Below are positions 26,923-34,915 of a stretch of DNA of 53,562 nucleotides, in pieces. Numbering within the stretch: the stretch's first letter is position 1; the number at the start of each line of letters is the position of its first letter. Below the pieces are notes generated by a model. That model worked only from the letters and a program-made list of their open reading frames with translations, ran no database searches and was not told the origin of the DNA. The position numbers and the translations under genes were made by a program. Origin of the DNA: Lactobacillus sp. (GTDB lineage: Bacteria; Bacillota; Bacilli; Lactobacillales; Lactobacillaceae); assembly GCA_022651245.1 (NCBI GenBank), contig JALCQM010000020.1, positions 1-53,562 of the forward strand. Reading direction: 5' to 3'.

Positions 26923-27249
26923 TGTGGATAGTGATTGGGTATAACCAGCAGCCGTTTCTGTGGATAACTCTGTGGATAGTGTTTATAACTAGGATTTTAG
27001 GGTGTGGAGCAATTTCTAGGCTGCCTGTGCACAACCTGTGGATAAAAAAATTCCGACCGTGCGCGAACATCTGTGCGGCTTTGGGACACAAGGGATGGGC
27101 CGCTTACAAAAACGATTGCCGAACAGTTGCGTACTGTGGAAAACTAACCACTGTAAAAAAATTACTTGATTTTTTCAGGCTGATTATCTAGTGTCAAACG
27201 CCTGGCTCGACACTAGATTTAGGGGCAAACATGTGCACGATGTGGATAA
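26923..27249. other. Cluster of DnaA boxes
   Basis: Three perfect copies of TGTGGATAA (complement of the DnaA box TTATCCACA) lie at 26959-26967, 27037-27045 and 27241-27249. Two one-mismatch copies TGTGGATAG are at 26923-26931 and 26971-26979, all in the same orientation. Weaker copies occur at about 27002 and 27135. An AT-rich stretch (27149-27190) sits inside. dnaA and dnaN are not in the window, so this is either a secondary DnaA-binding cluster or part of an origin-like region. Confidence 0.7.
27186..27218. repeat. 10-bp perfect inverted repeat ATCTAGTGTC/GACACTAGAT
   Basis: Arms 27186-27195 and 27209-27218 with a 13-base loop, inside the DnaA-box region. There is only a weak T-run, so a protein site or structural element is as likely as a terminator. 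Confidence 0.45.
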
Positions 27250-27293
27250 CCTTTGGGGATGACGTGTGCATCTTATGTGCGTAAGCGCCTGAC

Positions 27294-27353
27294 TTGACTT
27301 TTACCCCTGTTATCACTATACTTAAGTTAGTGATTAAGTTGTGCACAACTTAA
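27294..27353 (+). promoter_or_regulatory. Promoter and 20-bp palindromic operator of the HesB-like gene
   Basis: -35 TTGACT (27294-27299), 17-bp spacer, -10 TATACT (27317-27322). A perfect palindrome TTAAGTTGTGCACAACTTAA (27334-27353) covers the early transcribed region just before the ribosome site. It is a strong candidate for a repressor operator. The regulator is unknown. Confidence 0.7.
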
Positions 27354-27365
27354 AGGAGGCGCCGT

Positions 27366-27767
27366 ATGAAGATAACAATCAAACCAGAAGCGTTGGCATA
27401 TTTGCGGACTAAGATGGGATCAGAAGAACGGCTATTTTTGGCGTTAGATGATGGGTCAAGCAAGTACTCGCAACTCGGTGGCTCTTGTGCGATCGGGAAT
27501 AAGTACCAGCTTGTGATCAGTGATCAGGCGGATGCGGATTATGCGCTGCCACTCGACAACGACGCTGGATTAGCGCTGACGACCGGGGACCTGGAAGAGA
27601 TGTATCTAGGTCAGGGCCTGGTCTTGGACTACCAGTTGGCATCACTTGCATTGCGTGATAACAGTGGGATTCTCGATGGTGCCGTGATGGTCAGCCGGCC
27701 CGTCGCCGTCGTTGATGACGCGGCCTTACGTGCTCAGCGCCAAGAATTGGGCAATAAAATTTGCTAA
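27366..27767 (+). CDS. HesB-like (iron-sulfur biogenesis superfamily) protein
   Basis: A 133-residue protein. MKITIKPEALAYLRTKMGSEERLFLALDDGSSKYSQLGGSCAIG resembles the HesB/YfhF/YadR fold used in iron-sulfur cluster assembly. The conserved cysteine trio of true A-type carriers is not present: I see one Cys in GGSCAIG and one at the C terminus. A carrier role is therefore unproven. AAAGGAGG precedes the ATG. It is monocistronic between a good promoter and a terminator. Confidence 0.72.
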   Translation: MKITIKPEALAYLRTKMGSEERLFLALDDGSSKYSQLGGSCAIGNKYQLVISDQADADYALPLDNDAGLALTTGDLEEMYLGQGLVLDYQLASLALRDNSGILDGAVMVSRPVAVVDDAALRAQRQELGNKIC

Positions 27768-27772
27768 ATGGG

Positions 27773-27804
27773 ATCCTCGCCGAAGTCAAGGCGGGGATTT
27801 TTTT
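27773..27804 (+). terminator. Terminator of the HesB-like gene
   Basis: ATCCTCGCC / GGCGGGGAT with an eight-base loop and a seven-T run. Confidence 0.85.
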
Positions 27805-27813
27805 GAAAAGTTT

Positions 27814-27853
27814 TTAGCACTCTATTGACGCGAGTGCTAAAAGGCGGTACTAT
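27814..27853 (+). promoter_or_regulatory. CIRCE operator and promoter of hsp20
   Basis: A perfect CIRCE element: TTAGCACTC, nine bases, GAGTGCTAA (27814-27840). It overlaps the promoter TTGACG (27825-27830), 17-bp spacer, TACTAT (27848-27853). HrcA binding here would shut off transcription without heat stress. Confidence 0.92.
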
Positions 27854-27911
27854 TATTATGTAAACAAGAAGAGGTGCGAAAGCCCCTCATTCAAGAAAGG
27901 AAGTCTGTTTT

Positions 27912-28349
27912 ATGGCTAATGAAATGATGCGTCGTAACGACTGGTTGGAGGATCCGTTCTTTGATAACTTGGGCCGGCGGTTCTTTGAGGATTTCATGCC
28001 GACTCGGACCGTTGATGACCGAGTTTTGAAGACGGACATTAAGGAAACTGATCATGACTATGTCGCGAAGGTCGATGTTCCCGGAATCGCTAAGGACGCG
28101 ATCAAGCTCAACTATCAAGATAACATCTTGAACATCAGCGTGAATAAGACTGATTTCAATGATCACGAAGATAAAGACGGTAACCTGTTGATGAGCGAGC
28201 GTCACTATGGTGCGATGAGCCGTAGCTACCGGTTGCCAAACGTCGATGAAGCGGCGATCAAGGCCAACTACGCTGATGGTGTGCTGACCATTACCTTGCC
28301 AAAGTTGACAGAAACGCACAATGACAACCACCAGATCGACATTGACTAA
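27912..28349 (+). CDS. Hsp20 small heat-shock protein
   Basis: A 145-residue alpha-crystallin-family chaperone that holds unfolding proteins. The core (about 38-138) includes DYVAKVDVPGIAKDAIKLNYQDNILNISV and the terminal ADGVLTITLPK block. AAAGGAAG precedes ATG 27912. Control by CIRCE is visible directly upstream. Confidence 0.94.
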   Translation: MANEMMRRNDWLEDPFFDNLGRRFFEDFMPTRTVDDRVLKTDIKETDHDYVAKVDVPGIAKDAIKLNYQDNILNISVNKTDFNDHEDKDGNLLMSERHYGAMSRSYRLPNVDEAAIKANYADGVLTITLPKLTETHNDNHQIDID

Positions 28350-28380
28350 TTTAAAAGCGTGTTCAGCGCCCATAAGGTAG

Positions 28381-28432
28381 ACGCCTTCGTGCCACGATTC
28401 ATTCCTTGGATCGTGGTGCGAAGGCGTTTTTT
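28381..28432 (+). terminator. hsp20 terminator
   Basis: A long stem: ACGCCTTCG-TGCCACGAT pairs with ATCGTGG-TGCGAAGGCGT, followed by six T. Confidence 0.88.
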
Positions 28433-28497
28433 GTGTCTGGCAGCGCGGACAAGCCCTTGTTTTGCGGGCTAAAAAGCCGGTTTCGGGTCGTGAGATA

Positions 28498-28526
28498 TTT
28501 ACTTTAATATTATTTTAATGTAAAGT
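28498..28526 (+). promoter_or_regulatory. opp promoter inside a perfect hexamer dyad
   Basis: -35 TTTACT (28498-28503), 17-bp spacer, -10 TAAAGT (28521-28526). ACTTTA (28501-28506) and TAAAGT (28521-28526) form a dyad overlapping both promoter elements, so a regulator could block it. Confidence 0.5.
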
Positions 28527-28593
28527 AGCAACAAGAGTTTTCGTGCGTGTCGATGCAGCAAGTCCTGTCAATAACGCAATTGGTACCTCCAAG

Positions 28594-28640
28594 ACAGTGC
28601 CGTCACGGTGATTCAAGGTGGCGGCGCTGTTTTGTATTTT
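28594..28640 (+). terminator. Leader attenuator before oppB
   Basis: ACAGTGCCGTCAC pairs with GTGGCGGCGCTGT (G:T pairs included), followed by TTTTGTATTTT. It ends about 20 bases before the oppB start codon and downstream of the promoter at 28498. It therefore behaves as a transcription attenuator. A small TTGG-TACCT-CCAA hairpin just upstream could take part in switching. Confidence 0.65.
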
Positions 28641-28660
28641 ATGCTCAGAGGAGTTTGGTC

Positions 28661-29590
28661 ATGATCAAATACATCTTAAAGCGAATCGGCTTCTTGATCT
28701 TGACGTTGTTTCTGGTGGCGTCTATCACGTTTTTCTTAATGAAGTTGCTGCCGGGGACGCCGTTCAACAATCCCAAGCTACCAGCAGACCAGCTGGCGCA
28801 GTTAAAGGCGCAATATGGCCTGGATAAACCTGCCTGGCAACAATACCTCAACTATCTTTGGGGCGTGGTGCACGGCGATTTTGGGACGTCGTATCAGTTC
28901 ACCGGCCAAAAGGTGTCGTATTTGATCTCCTCGCGTGTCGGGCCGTCGTTGCAATTAGGGGCACAGGCAATGGTCGTGGGCACCTTATTGGGGATTTTGC
29001 TAGGGGCAGTCGCGGCGATCCGGAAAAATTCCTGGGTCGATGCGGTGGCGACGATCTTTGCGATCTTGGGCCGGTCGATCCCGAACTTCGTCTTTGCTGC
29101 GCTGCTGCAATATTTTGTTGCGTTCAAGTGGGGCGTTTTGCCGGTGGCCTTGTGGGAAGACGGGTTTTCGTCGAGCGTCTTGCCGACGATCGCCTTGGCG
29201 ATGGCGCCGCTTGCCAATACAGCGCGGTTCATGCGAACTGAGATGGTCGATGTTTTATCGAGTGATTATATTGAGTTGGCCCGGTCTAAAGGGGATTCCC
29301 GCTGGCAGGTCGTGGCGCGGCACGCCTTGCGGAATTCAATGATCCCCGTTGTGACGATCATTGGCCCGATGGCGGTCGATTTGATGATCGGGTCGATGGT
29401 TGTGGAGAATATTTTCGCGATTCCTGGGATCGGGGAGCAGTTCGTTAAGTCGATCACGACCAACGATTATCCCGTTATTATGGGGCTGACGGTTATGTAC
29501 TGCTTCATGTTGACGGTGGTGATCTTGATTGTAGATATCTTATACGGGTTCATCGATCCGCGGATCCGGTTGAGTGGGGAGGCTAACTGA
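28661..29590 (+). CDS. Oligopeptide/dipeptide ABC permease, OppB type
   Basis: A 309-residue permease. MIKYILKRIGFLILTLFLVASITFFLM is the standard first helix. LPGTPFNNP...LKAQYGLDKPAWQQYLNYLWGVVHGDFGTSY and the EAA-like loop YIELARSKGDSRWQVVARHALRNSMIPVVT identify it. The start is ATG 28661 with AGAGGAG; the frame is open further upstream, but through the attenuator and without a ribosome site. It overlaps oppC by one base. Confidence 0.93.
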   Translation: MIKYILKRIGFLILTLFLVASITFFLMKLLPGTPFNNPKLPADQLAQLKAQYGLDKPAWQQYLNYLWGVVHGDFGTSYQFTGQKVSYLISSRVGPSLQLGAQAMVVGTLLGILLGAVAAIRKNSWVDAVATIFAILGRSIPNFVFAALLQYFVAFKWGVLPVALWEDGFSSSVLPTIALAMAPLANTARFMRTEMVDVLSSDYIELARSKGDSRWQVVARHALRNSMIPVVTIIGPMAVDLMIGSMVVENIFAIPGIGEQFVKSITTNDYPVIMGLTVMYCFMLTVVILIVDILYGFIDPRIRLSGEAN

Positions 29591-30597
29591 TGGCAGACAC
29601 TAAACCTATCGCGCCAGACGCATTCGCGCCTGCGCAGGTGGCGGAGACGGCCAAAGAGCAGATCGCGGCGCCTAATTTGACCTTTAGCCAAGATGCGTTG
29701 CGGCGCTTGAAGCAAAATAAAGCCGCGGTGATCTCGTTTTGGCTACTGGTACTGATTTTTGCCGCGGCACTGCTTAGCTTGGTGGTCACGCCGCATGATC
29801 CGAATGCGCAAAACCTCAACTATACTTATTTGCCACCTAAATGGGGCAATTTGCACGTGCCGTTTTTTGATGGCTATCAAAATGGCATCGATATGTACGC
29901 GCACAACCAGGTGCCTAAGGGGACGTATTTTCTGTTAGGGACCGATTACCTCGGTCGAGATCTCTTGTCGCGGATCTTGGTGGGGACCCGGATCAGCTTG
30001 TTTATCGGCGTGATCGCCACCTTGTTCGACTTGGTGATCGGCGTTGGCTATGGGATCATCTCTGGTTGGAACGGCGGCTGGGTGGATACGTTGATGCAGC
30101 GGGTGATCGAAATCATCTCTTCTGTCCCTAATTTGGTCGTGGTGATCTTGATGTTGCTGGTCTTCAAGCCGGGGTTAACCTCGATTATTGTCGCGATTGC
30201 GGTCACTAGCTGGATCACGATGGCCCGGCTGATTCGCGCACAGACGCTGAAGCTCAAGGACCAAGAGTTTGTGTTGGCGGCGCGGACGTTAGGCGAATCG
30301 AGCGTTAAGATCGCGGTCAAACACTTGGTGCCAAACCTCAGCTCAACGATCATTATCCAAACGATGTTCACGATTCCGACCGCGATTTTCTTTGAGGCGT
30401 TTTTGAGTTATATCGGTATCGGCTTGCCGGCACCTACGGCCAGTTTAGGCACACTGTTGAATGATGGCCAAAAGGCGCTACAGACGCAGCCGTACTTGTT
30501 GATCTATCCGGCGATCGTGATCGTGGTGCTGATGTTGGCGTTCAACTTGTTGGCAGACGGTTTACGCGACGCTTTTGATCCCAAGAGCGCGCATTAG
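29590..30597 (+). CDS. Oligopeptide/dipeptide ABC permease, OppC type
   Basis: A 335-residue permease. The N-terminal cytoplasmic tail (about 1-45) precedes the first helix. LLGTDYLGRDLLSRILVGTRISLFIG and the ATPase-contact loop EFVLAARTLGESSVKIAVKHLVPNL are typical of OppC/DppC. It pairs with OppB to form the channel. Confidence 0.93.
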   Translation: MADTKPIAPDAFAPAQVAETAKEQIAAPNLTFSQDALRRLKQNKAAVISFWLLVLIFAAALLSLVVTPHDPNAQNLNYTYLPPKWGNLHVPFFDGYQNGIDMYAHNQVPKGTYFLLGTDYLGRDLLSRILVGTRISLFIGVIATLFDLVIGVGYGIISGWNGGWVDTLMQRVIEIISSVPNLVVVILMLLVFKPGLTSIIVAIAVTSWITMARLIRAQTLKLKDQEFVLAARTLGESSVKIAVKHLVPNLSSTIIIQTMFTIPTAIFFEAFLSYIGIGLPAPTASLGTLLNDGQKALQTQPYLLIYPAIVIVVLMLAFNLLADGLRDAFDPKSAH

Positions 30598-30607
30598 GAG
30601 GCGGAGC

Positions 30608-31648
30608 ATGGAAGAAATCTTAGCGGTCAAAGACCTTGCGATCGATTTTGCCACCTATGCAGGGGTCGTGCATGCGATCCGTCACGTCGATTTTCACCTG
30701 AATAAGGGCGAAACGCTCGCGATCGTGGGGGAATCGGGGTCCGGCAAGTCGGTCACGATGCGCACCGTGATGGGGTTGTTGGCGAATAACGCCAGCGTCG
30801 TCTCGGGGACGGTGCAGCTCGCCGGAGAAGACGTCTTAGCCAAGTCAGAAAAAGCACTCAACGAGATGCGCGGCAATGAGGTCGCGATGATTTTCCAAGA
30901 CCCGATGACCAGCCTCGACCCGACCATGCCAATCGGTAAGCAAGTGGCCGAGCCGTTGTTGTTGCATACGAAAACGACTAAGGCAGAAGCGCTGAAGGAA
31001 GCGGTGCGGGTGCTGACTTTGGTCGGGATCACCGATGCGCAGTCCCGACTGAAAGACTATCCCCACCAATTTTCAGGGGGTCAGCGCCAGCGGATCGTGA
31101 TCGCCATCGCCATCATCAACCACCCACAGGTACTGATCGCCGACGAGCCGACGACGGCGTTAGACGTGACGGTGCAAGCCCAGATCATCAGCCTGCTGAA
31201 GGCGATCCAGAAAAAAATCGACACCGCCATCATCTTCATTACCCATGACCTAGGGGTAGTGGCCGGGATCGCGGACCGGGTGGCCGTGATGTATGCGGGG
31301 AAGATCGTTGAATACGGCACCGTGGATGAGATCTTCTATAACCCGATGCATCCTTATACGTGGGGGTTGCTAGAGGCGATGCCGACGCTCAGTACGGTGC
31401 GGCAACGCTTGTTTGCAATCCCCGGAACGCCGCCGGACTTGTTGAATCCACCGCAAGGGGATGCTTTTGCCCCGCGGAATCCGTACGCGATGAAGATCGA
31501 TCAAGAACAAGAACCACCTTTTTTCCCAGTATCCAAAACGCATGCTGCCGCGACTTGGTTGTTGCATCCCGACGCGCCTGCAGTTGAGCCGCCAGAAGAG
31601 ATCAAGCGCCGCAAGCAGCTCTGGGCACAAAAGGAGGCGAAGCGATGA
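30608..31648 (+). CDS. Peptide ABC ATPase, OppD type
   Basis: A 346-residue ATPase: Walker [10 protein letters not shown] loop [12 protein letters not shown], signature FSGGQRQRI and Walker [13 protein letters not shown]. The C-terminal oligopeptide/dipeptide domain reads [46 protein letters not shown]. The metal-cluster cysteines found in some OppD proteins are missing here. ATG 30608 has AGGAGGCGG upstream. It overlaps oppF by four bases. Confidence 0.93.
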   Translation: MEEILAVKDLAIDFATYAGVVHAIRHVDFHLNKGETLAIVGESGSGKSVTMRTVMGLLANNASVVSGTVQLAGEDVLAKSEKALNEMRGNEVAMIFQDPMTSLDPTMPIGKQVAEPLLLHTKTTKAEALKEAVRVLTLVGITDAQSRLKDYPHQFSGGQRQRIVIAIAIINHPQVLIADEPTTALDVTVQAQIISLLKAIQKKIDTAIIFITHDLGVVAGIADRVAVMYAGKIVEYGTVDEIFYNPMHPYTWGLLEAMPTLSTVRQRLFAIPGTPPDLLNPPQGDAFAPRNPYAMKIDQEQEPPFFPVSKTHAAATWLLHPDAPAVEPPEEIKRRKQLWAQKEAKR

Positions 31649-32568
31649 CAGAAGCGCTAGTTAAAGTGCGCCACCTCGTGCAGACGTTCAACGCCGGCAA
31701 AAAAGACGAGGTCCGCGCGCTGCAAGACCTCTCGTTTGAGATCTATAAAGGCGAGACCCTCGGCTTAGTCGGTGAGTCTGGCTCGGGTAAAACGACGACC
31801 GGGCGGGCCTTGATCCGGCTGTACCGGCCGACAAGTGGCGAGATCGTTTTCGCGGGGCAAGACATCGCTCAACTGAAGAATGGGACACCGCAAATGTTGG
31901 CGTTTCGGCGGCAGACGCAAATGATTTTTCAAGACCCGTATGCGTCGTTGAACCCGCGGATGAAGGTGAAGGATATCATTGCCGAAGGGTTAGATATTCA
32001 CCATCTGGTTCATTCGTCGCAAGAACGAGATGCCCGTGTAGCGGCGTTGCTGGCGGAAGTCGGCTTGAATAGAGACCACGCGTCGCGCTACCCGCATGAG
32101 TTTTCCGGCGGTCAGCGGCAGCGGATCGGAATCGCTCGGGCGTTAGCCGTGCAACCGCAATTCATCATTGCCGATGAGCCGATTTCTGCTTTGGATGTCT
32201 CGATTCAGGCGCAAGTCGTCAATCTGCTCAAGGATATTCAAGCCAAAAAAGGGTTGACCTATCTGTTTATCGCGCATGACTTGTCGATGGTCAAATACAT
32301 CTCTGATCGGATCGCCGTGATGCATAACGGCCGGTTGGTCGAATTGGCGAGCGCCGATGAGGTGTATAACCACCCGCTGCACCCGTATACGCAAAGTCTG
32401 CTTTCCGCGATTCCGGAACCCGATCCTGATCGCGAGCGGCAGCGGGAGCCTTTGGTTTATGACGCCAGCATGGCCGAAAGCGGTGAACGGCAGCTCGTCG
32501 AAGTCTTCCCAGAACACTATGTTTTGGCGACGGCCGCAGAAGTGGCAACCTACCGTGAAGCCCATTAG
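31645..32568 (+). CDS. Peptide ABC ATPase, OppF type
   Basis: A 307-residue ATPase: Walker [11 protein letters not shown] loop [14 protein letters not shown], signature [15 protein letters not shown] and Walker [13 protein letters not shown]. The [16 protein letters not shown] tail is typical. It ends the operon. No OppA-like binding-protein gene is linked to the operon in this window. Confidence 0.93.
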   Translation: MTEALVKVRHLVQTFNAGKKDEVRALQDLSFEIYKGETLGLVGESGSGKTTTGRALIRLYRPTSGEIVFAGQDIAQLKNGTPQMLAFRRQTQMIFQDPYASLNPRMKVKDIIAEGLDIHHLVHSSQERDARVAALLAEVGLNRDHASRYPHEFSGGQRQRIGIARALAVQPQFIIADEPISALDVSIQAQVVNLLKDIQAKKGLTYLFIAHDLSMVKYISDRIAVMHNGRLVELASADEVYNHPLHPYTQSLLSAIPEPDPDRERQREPLVYDASMAESGERQLVEVFPEHYVLATAAEVATYREAH

Positions 32569-32609
32569 GGTAAAAATGGCTTGTCAGTCGCGTCAACGCT
32601 TTCCAGGAC

Positions 32610-32653
32610 GGCCCGCACGCAGAAGCTGAGCTTGCTGCTGTGCGGGTCTTTTC
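32610..32653 (+). terminator. opp operon terminator
   Basis: CCCGCAC/GTGCGGG with a second inner GCAG/CTGC pairing and TCTTTT after it. Confidence 0.75.
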
Positions 32654-32745
32654 TAGTTTTAAGACGCAAAAAAACGCGCAAGGCCTTCTCCTACACAATG
32701 GCTTGGGAGCTTACGCTAGTATATTTTGCTGTTATGGTTGCAAAC

Positions 32746-32775
32746 AAAAAAAGATCGCCTTGGGCGGTCTTTTTT
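32746..32775. terminator. Bidirectional terminator before the merR-like gene
   Basis: AAAGATCGCC / GGCGGTCTTT with A-rich left and T-rich right sides. It serves the leftward regulator gene and backs up the opp terminator. Confidence 0.85.
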
Positions 32776-32801
32776 GCTTGGAGAATGAGACCGCACGCAG
32801 G

Positions 32802-33275
32802 TTACGCTTCTGTGGCTTGCGAAAAGGTCAAGGGGCGGTCACCTGGGTCGTCTTGGTGTGGGGTCTTGCAAAATTTGGCGTGTGTGTCGTCGACATAGGC
32901 GACGACATCGTAATCGGGATCGTTGACGAGCTGGCCGAAGTTGAACCGGGTCTCGTCATTGGAGTCTTCTAGAGTGGTTAAAGTCCGGGCCAAGACCTTG
33001 AGCCGGTCAGCTTGGTGTTGGTGTTGCGTGATCATTTCCGCGGCCTTGGTCAAGGTGTAGCCGGAGTCGATCAAGGAGCGGATCAGCATGATCTGAATGA
33101 TGTTTTTGAGGTTGAAGCGTTTGTTGCCGCCGTCTTCTCGTTGGAAGGAATGGATCAGGTTCTTTTTTTCCCAGTAACGGATCTGGGTCATGGTCGCGCC
33201 GGTGATGCGGCTCGCCTCACCGATGCCGACGGAGATGTCGAGTGATTTGATGCGCTTCATAAAATCTGGTACCAT
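32802..33275 (-). CDS. MerR-family transcriptional regulator
   Basis: A 157-residue regulator. The winged helix starts ISVGIGEASRITGATMTQIRYWEKKNLIHSFQREDGGNKRFN (about 14-55). A helical dimerisation region and a short C-terminal tail without metal-binding cysteines follow. It is divergent from the multidrug pump and has dyads in the shared promoter region, so it probably controls that pump and itself. Start 33275 has AAGGGGG nine bases upstream. Confidence 0.88.
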   Translation of the reverse strand: MVPDFMKRIKSLDISVGIGEASRITGATMTQIRYWEKKNLIHSFQREDGGNKRFNLKNIIQIMLIRSLIDSGYTLTKAAEMITQHQHQADRLKVLARTLTTLEDSNDETRFNFGQLVNDPDYDVVAYVDDTHAKFCKTPHQDDPGDRPLTFSQATEA

Positions 33276-33354
33276 GTGCGGTTTCCCCCTTCAGGATGTG
33301 CCGGTCAAAAAATGACAGTTCGTCATATTTTTTCTGAAACCCGTTGACTAAATT

Positions 33355-33408
33355 ATAATGTAAGTGTAACATAACGTTTTGTCAATATCACATTATGTAA
33401 TAAAGTGA
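33355..33408. promoter_or_regulatory. Divergent promoters with two dyads (merR-like / MFS)
   Basis: Minus-strand promoter for the regulator: TTGACA, 17-bp spacer, TACATT. Its -10 overlaps the dyad ATGTAAGTGTAACAT (about 33358-33372). A second, 21-bp dyad (33388-33408; arms TCAC.TTAT and ATAA.GTGA) lies in the pump promoter, upstream of -10-like TATACT at about 33417. Long-spaced promoters with a central dyad are typical of MerR targets. Confidence 0.55.
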
Positions 33409-33442
33409 TTATAAAATATACTTACTTAAAGGGGCGATGCAC

Positions 33443-34915
33443 ATGAGCGTGCAAGATAGGCACGGCAAGGCCATCAACGTACCATTGATGGTCATTACGT
33501 TGATCGTCGGGGTTTTCATTACCGTATTGAACCAGACGATCCTGACGACGGCTTTTCCAACATTAATGAAGGCGTTCGATATTTCGACTGGGACCGTTCA
33601 GTGGCTGACGACCGGGTTCATGATGGTCAACGGGATCATGATCCCCGTATCGGCGTATCTGTCGGCTAAGATCTCGACTAAGTGGCTCTACATTGGCGCG
33701 ATGGGGATCTTCGGTATCGGGACTGTGGTCGCCTTTATCGCGTCGAGTTTTCCGATGTTATTAGCAGGCCGCTTGATCCAAGCCCTCGGGGTGGGGATCA
33801 CGATGCCACTGCTGCAAAACATCATGTTGAACTTGTTTCCACCAGAAAAGCGGGGGACCGCGATGGGCCTGACAGGCTTGGCCGTTGGGGTGGCCCCGGC
33901 GATCGGCCCGACATTATCTGGTTGGGTGATCGATAATTCGGGTTGGCGGACGCTGTTTGGCATGCTGATCCCAGTCGTGGTCATTGTGTTGATCATGTCC
34001 TTGTTCTTCGTCAAAGACGTCTTGCCGACGTCGAATCCGAAGTTGGATATTCTGTCGCTGATCGAATCTAGTTTTGGGTTCGGCTTACTGCTTTACGGGT
34101 TCTCCGAAGTCAGTTCGCGCGGCTGGGGCGATGCGATCGTGATCGGCAGCATCGTCATTGGTTTGGTGATCATCGCCTTGTTTGTGGTCCGTCAGCTGCA
34201 CCTGGAAGAACCATTTGTGCAGGTGAAAGTCTTCAGCAGTAAGATCTTTACGATTTCGACCATTCTGAGTTCGATCGCGATGATGGCGATGGTCGGCGTG
34301 GAAATGATCTTACCGCTATACCTCCAGATCTTGCATGGCAAAACCGCGCTGGAATCTGGTTTGACGCTTCTGCCAGGGGCGTTGATGATGGGGGTCATGA
34401 GCCCCATCACCGGGTATGTGTTTGACCGGATCGGGGCGAAGCGCCTGTCACAGTTAGGCTTCTTCTTCCTGGCGGCGGCAACGTTGCCGTTTGCCTTCAT
34501 TACGGCAGACACGCCATCCCTGTTCATCACCTTGATCTATGCGGTGCGGATGTTTGGGGTGTCGATGGTCATGATGCCGTTGACAACCAACGGGATGAAC
34601 GCCTTACCGATGGATCTGATCCGTCACGGGACGGCGGTGAACAACACGGTGCGCCAAATCGCCAGCTCCATGACCACGGCGATTTTAGTCTCTGTATTGT
34701 CGAACGTGACCGATAACGCGGCTCCGGCTAAGCACATGGTGACGACCGATCCGCTGCGTTACAAGCATTTGTTCTTCAACGCAACGCTAGATGGTTACCA
34801 TGCGGCCTTTTGGTTTGCGATCGGCTTTTCCGTTCTCGGGTGGGCATTGACCTTCTTCTTGAACAAGAAGGCGGTTGCTAGCCAAGACGTGACGGCTAAG
34901 GAGGTGCACGCATGA
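33443..34915 (+). CDS. DHA2 (14-TM) multidrug MFS transporter
   Basis: A 490-residue drug/proton antiporter of the EmrB/QacA type. LNQTILTTAFPTLMKAFDIS in TM1, TMPLLQNIMLNLFPPEKRGTAMGLTGLAVGVAPAIGPTLSGWVID (motif C) and about 14 hydrophobic segments support this. ATG 33443 is preferred, eight bases after AAAGGGG; ATG 33437 is too close. Its end overlaps the DUF4811 gene by four bases. The substrate is unknown. Confidence 0.92.
   Translation: MSVQDRHGKAINVPLMVITLIVGVFITVLNQTILTTAFPTLMKAFDISTGTVQWLTTGFMMVNGIMIPVSAYLSAKISTKWLYIGAMGIFGIGTVVAFIASSFPMLLAGRLIQALGVGITMPLLQNIMLNLFPPEKRGTAMGLTGLAVGVAPAIGPTLSGWVIDNSGWRTLFGMLIPVVVIVLIMSLFFVKDVLPTSNPKLDILSLIESSFGFGLLLYGFSEVSSRGWGDAIVIGSIVIGLVIIALFVVRQLHLEEPFVQVKVFSSKIFTISTILSSIAMMAMVGVEMILPLYLQILHGKTALESGLTLLPGALMMGVMSPITGYVFDRIGAKRLSQLGFFFLAAATLPFAFITADTPSLFITLIYAVRMFGVSMVMMPLTTNGMNALPMDLIRHGTAVNNTVRQIASSMTTAILVSVLSNVTDNAAPAKHMVTTDPLRYKHLFFNATLDGYHAAFWFAIGFSVLGWALTFFLNKKAVASQDVTAKEVHA

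Noticed and set aside
26922-27191. An 89-codon ORF over the DnaA-box region
   Set aside because: It has no ribosome site, its composition is Trp/Cys/Ile-rich and unlike a real protein, and the DNA is explained by repeated DnaA boxes.
28540-28640. T-box riboswitch before oppB, suggested by a GGTACC string
   Set aside because: The leader is about 100 nt, too short for stem I with a specifier loop, and the full T-box consensus (GGTGGNACCGCG) is missing.
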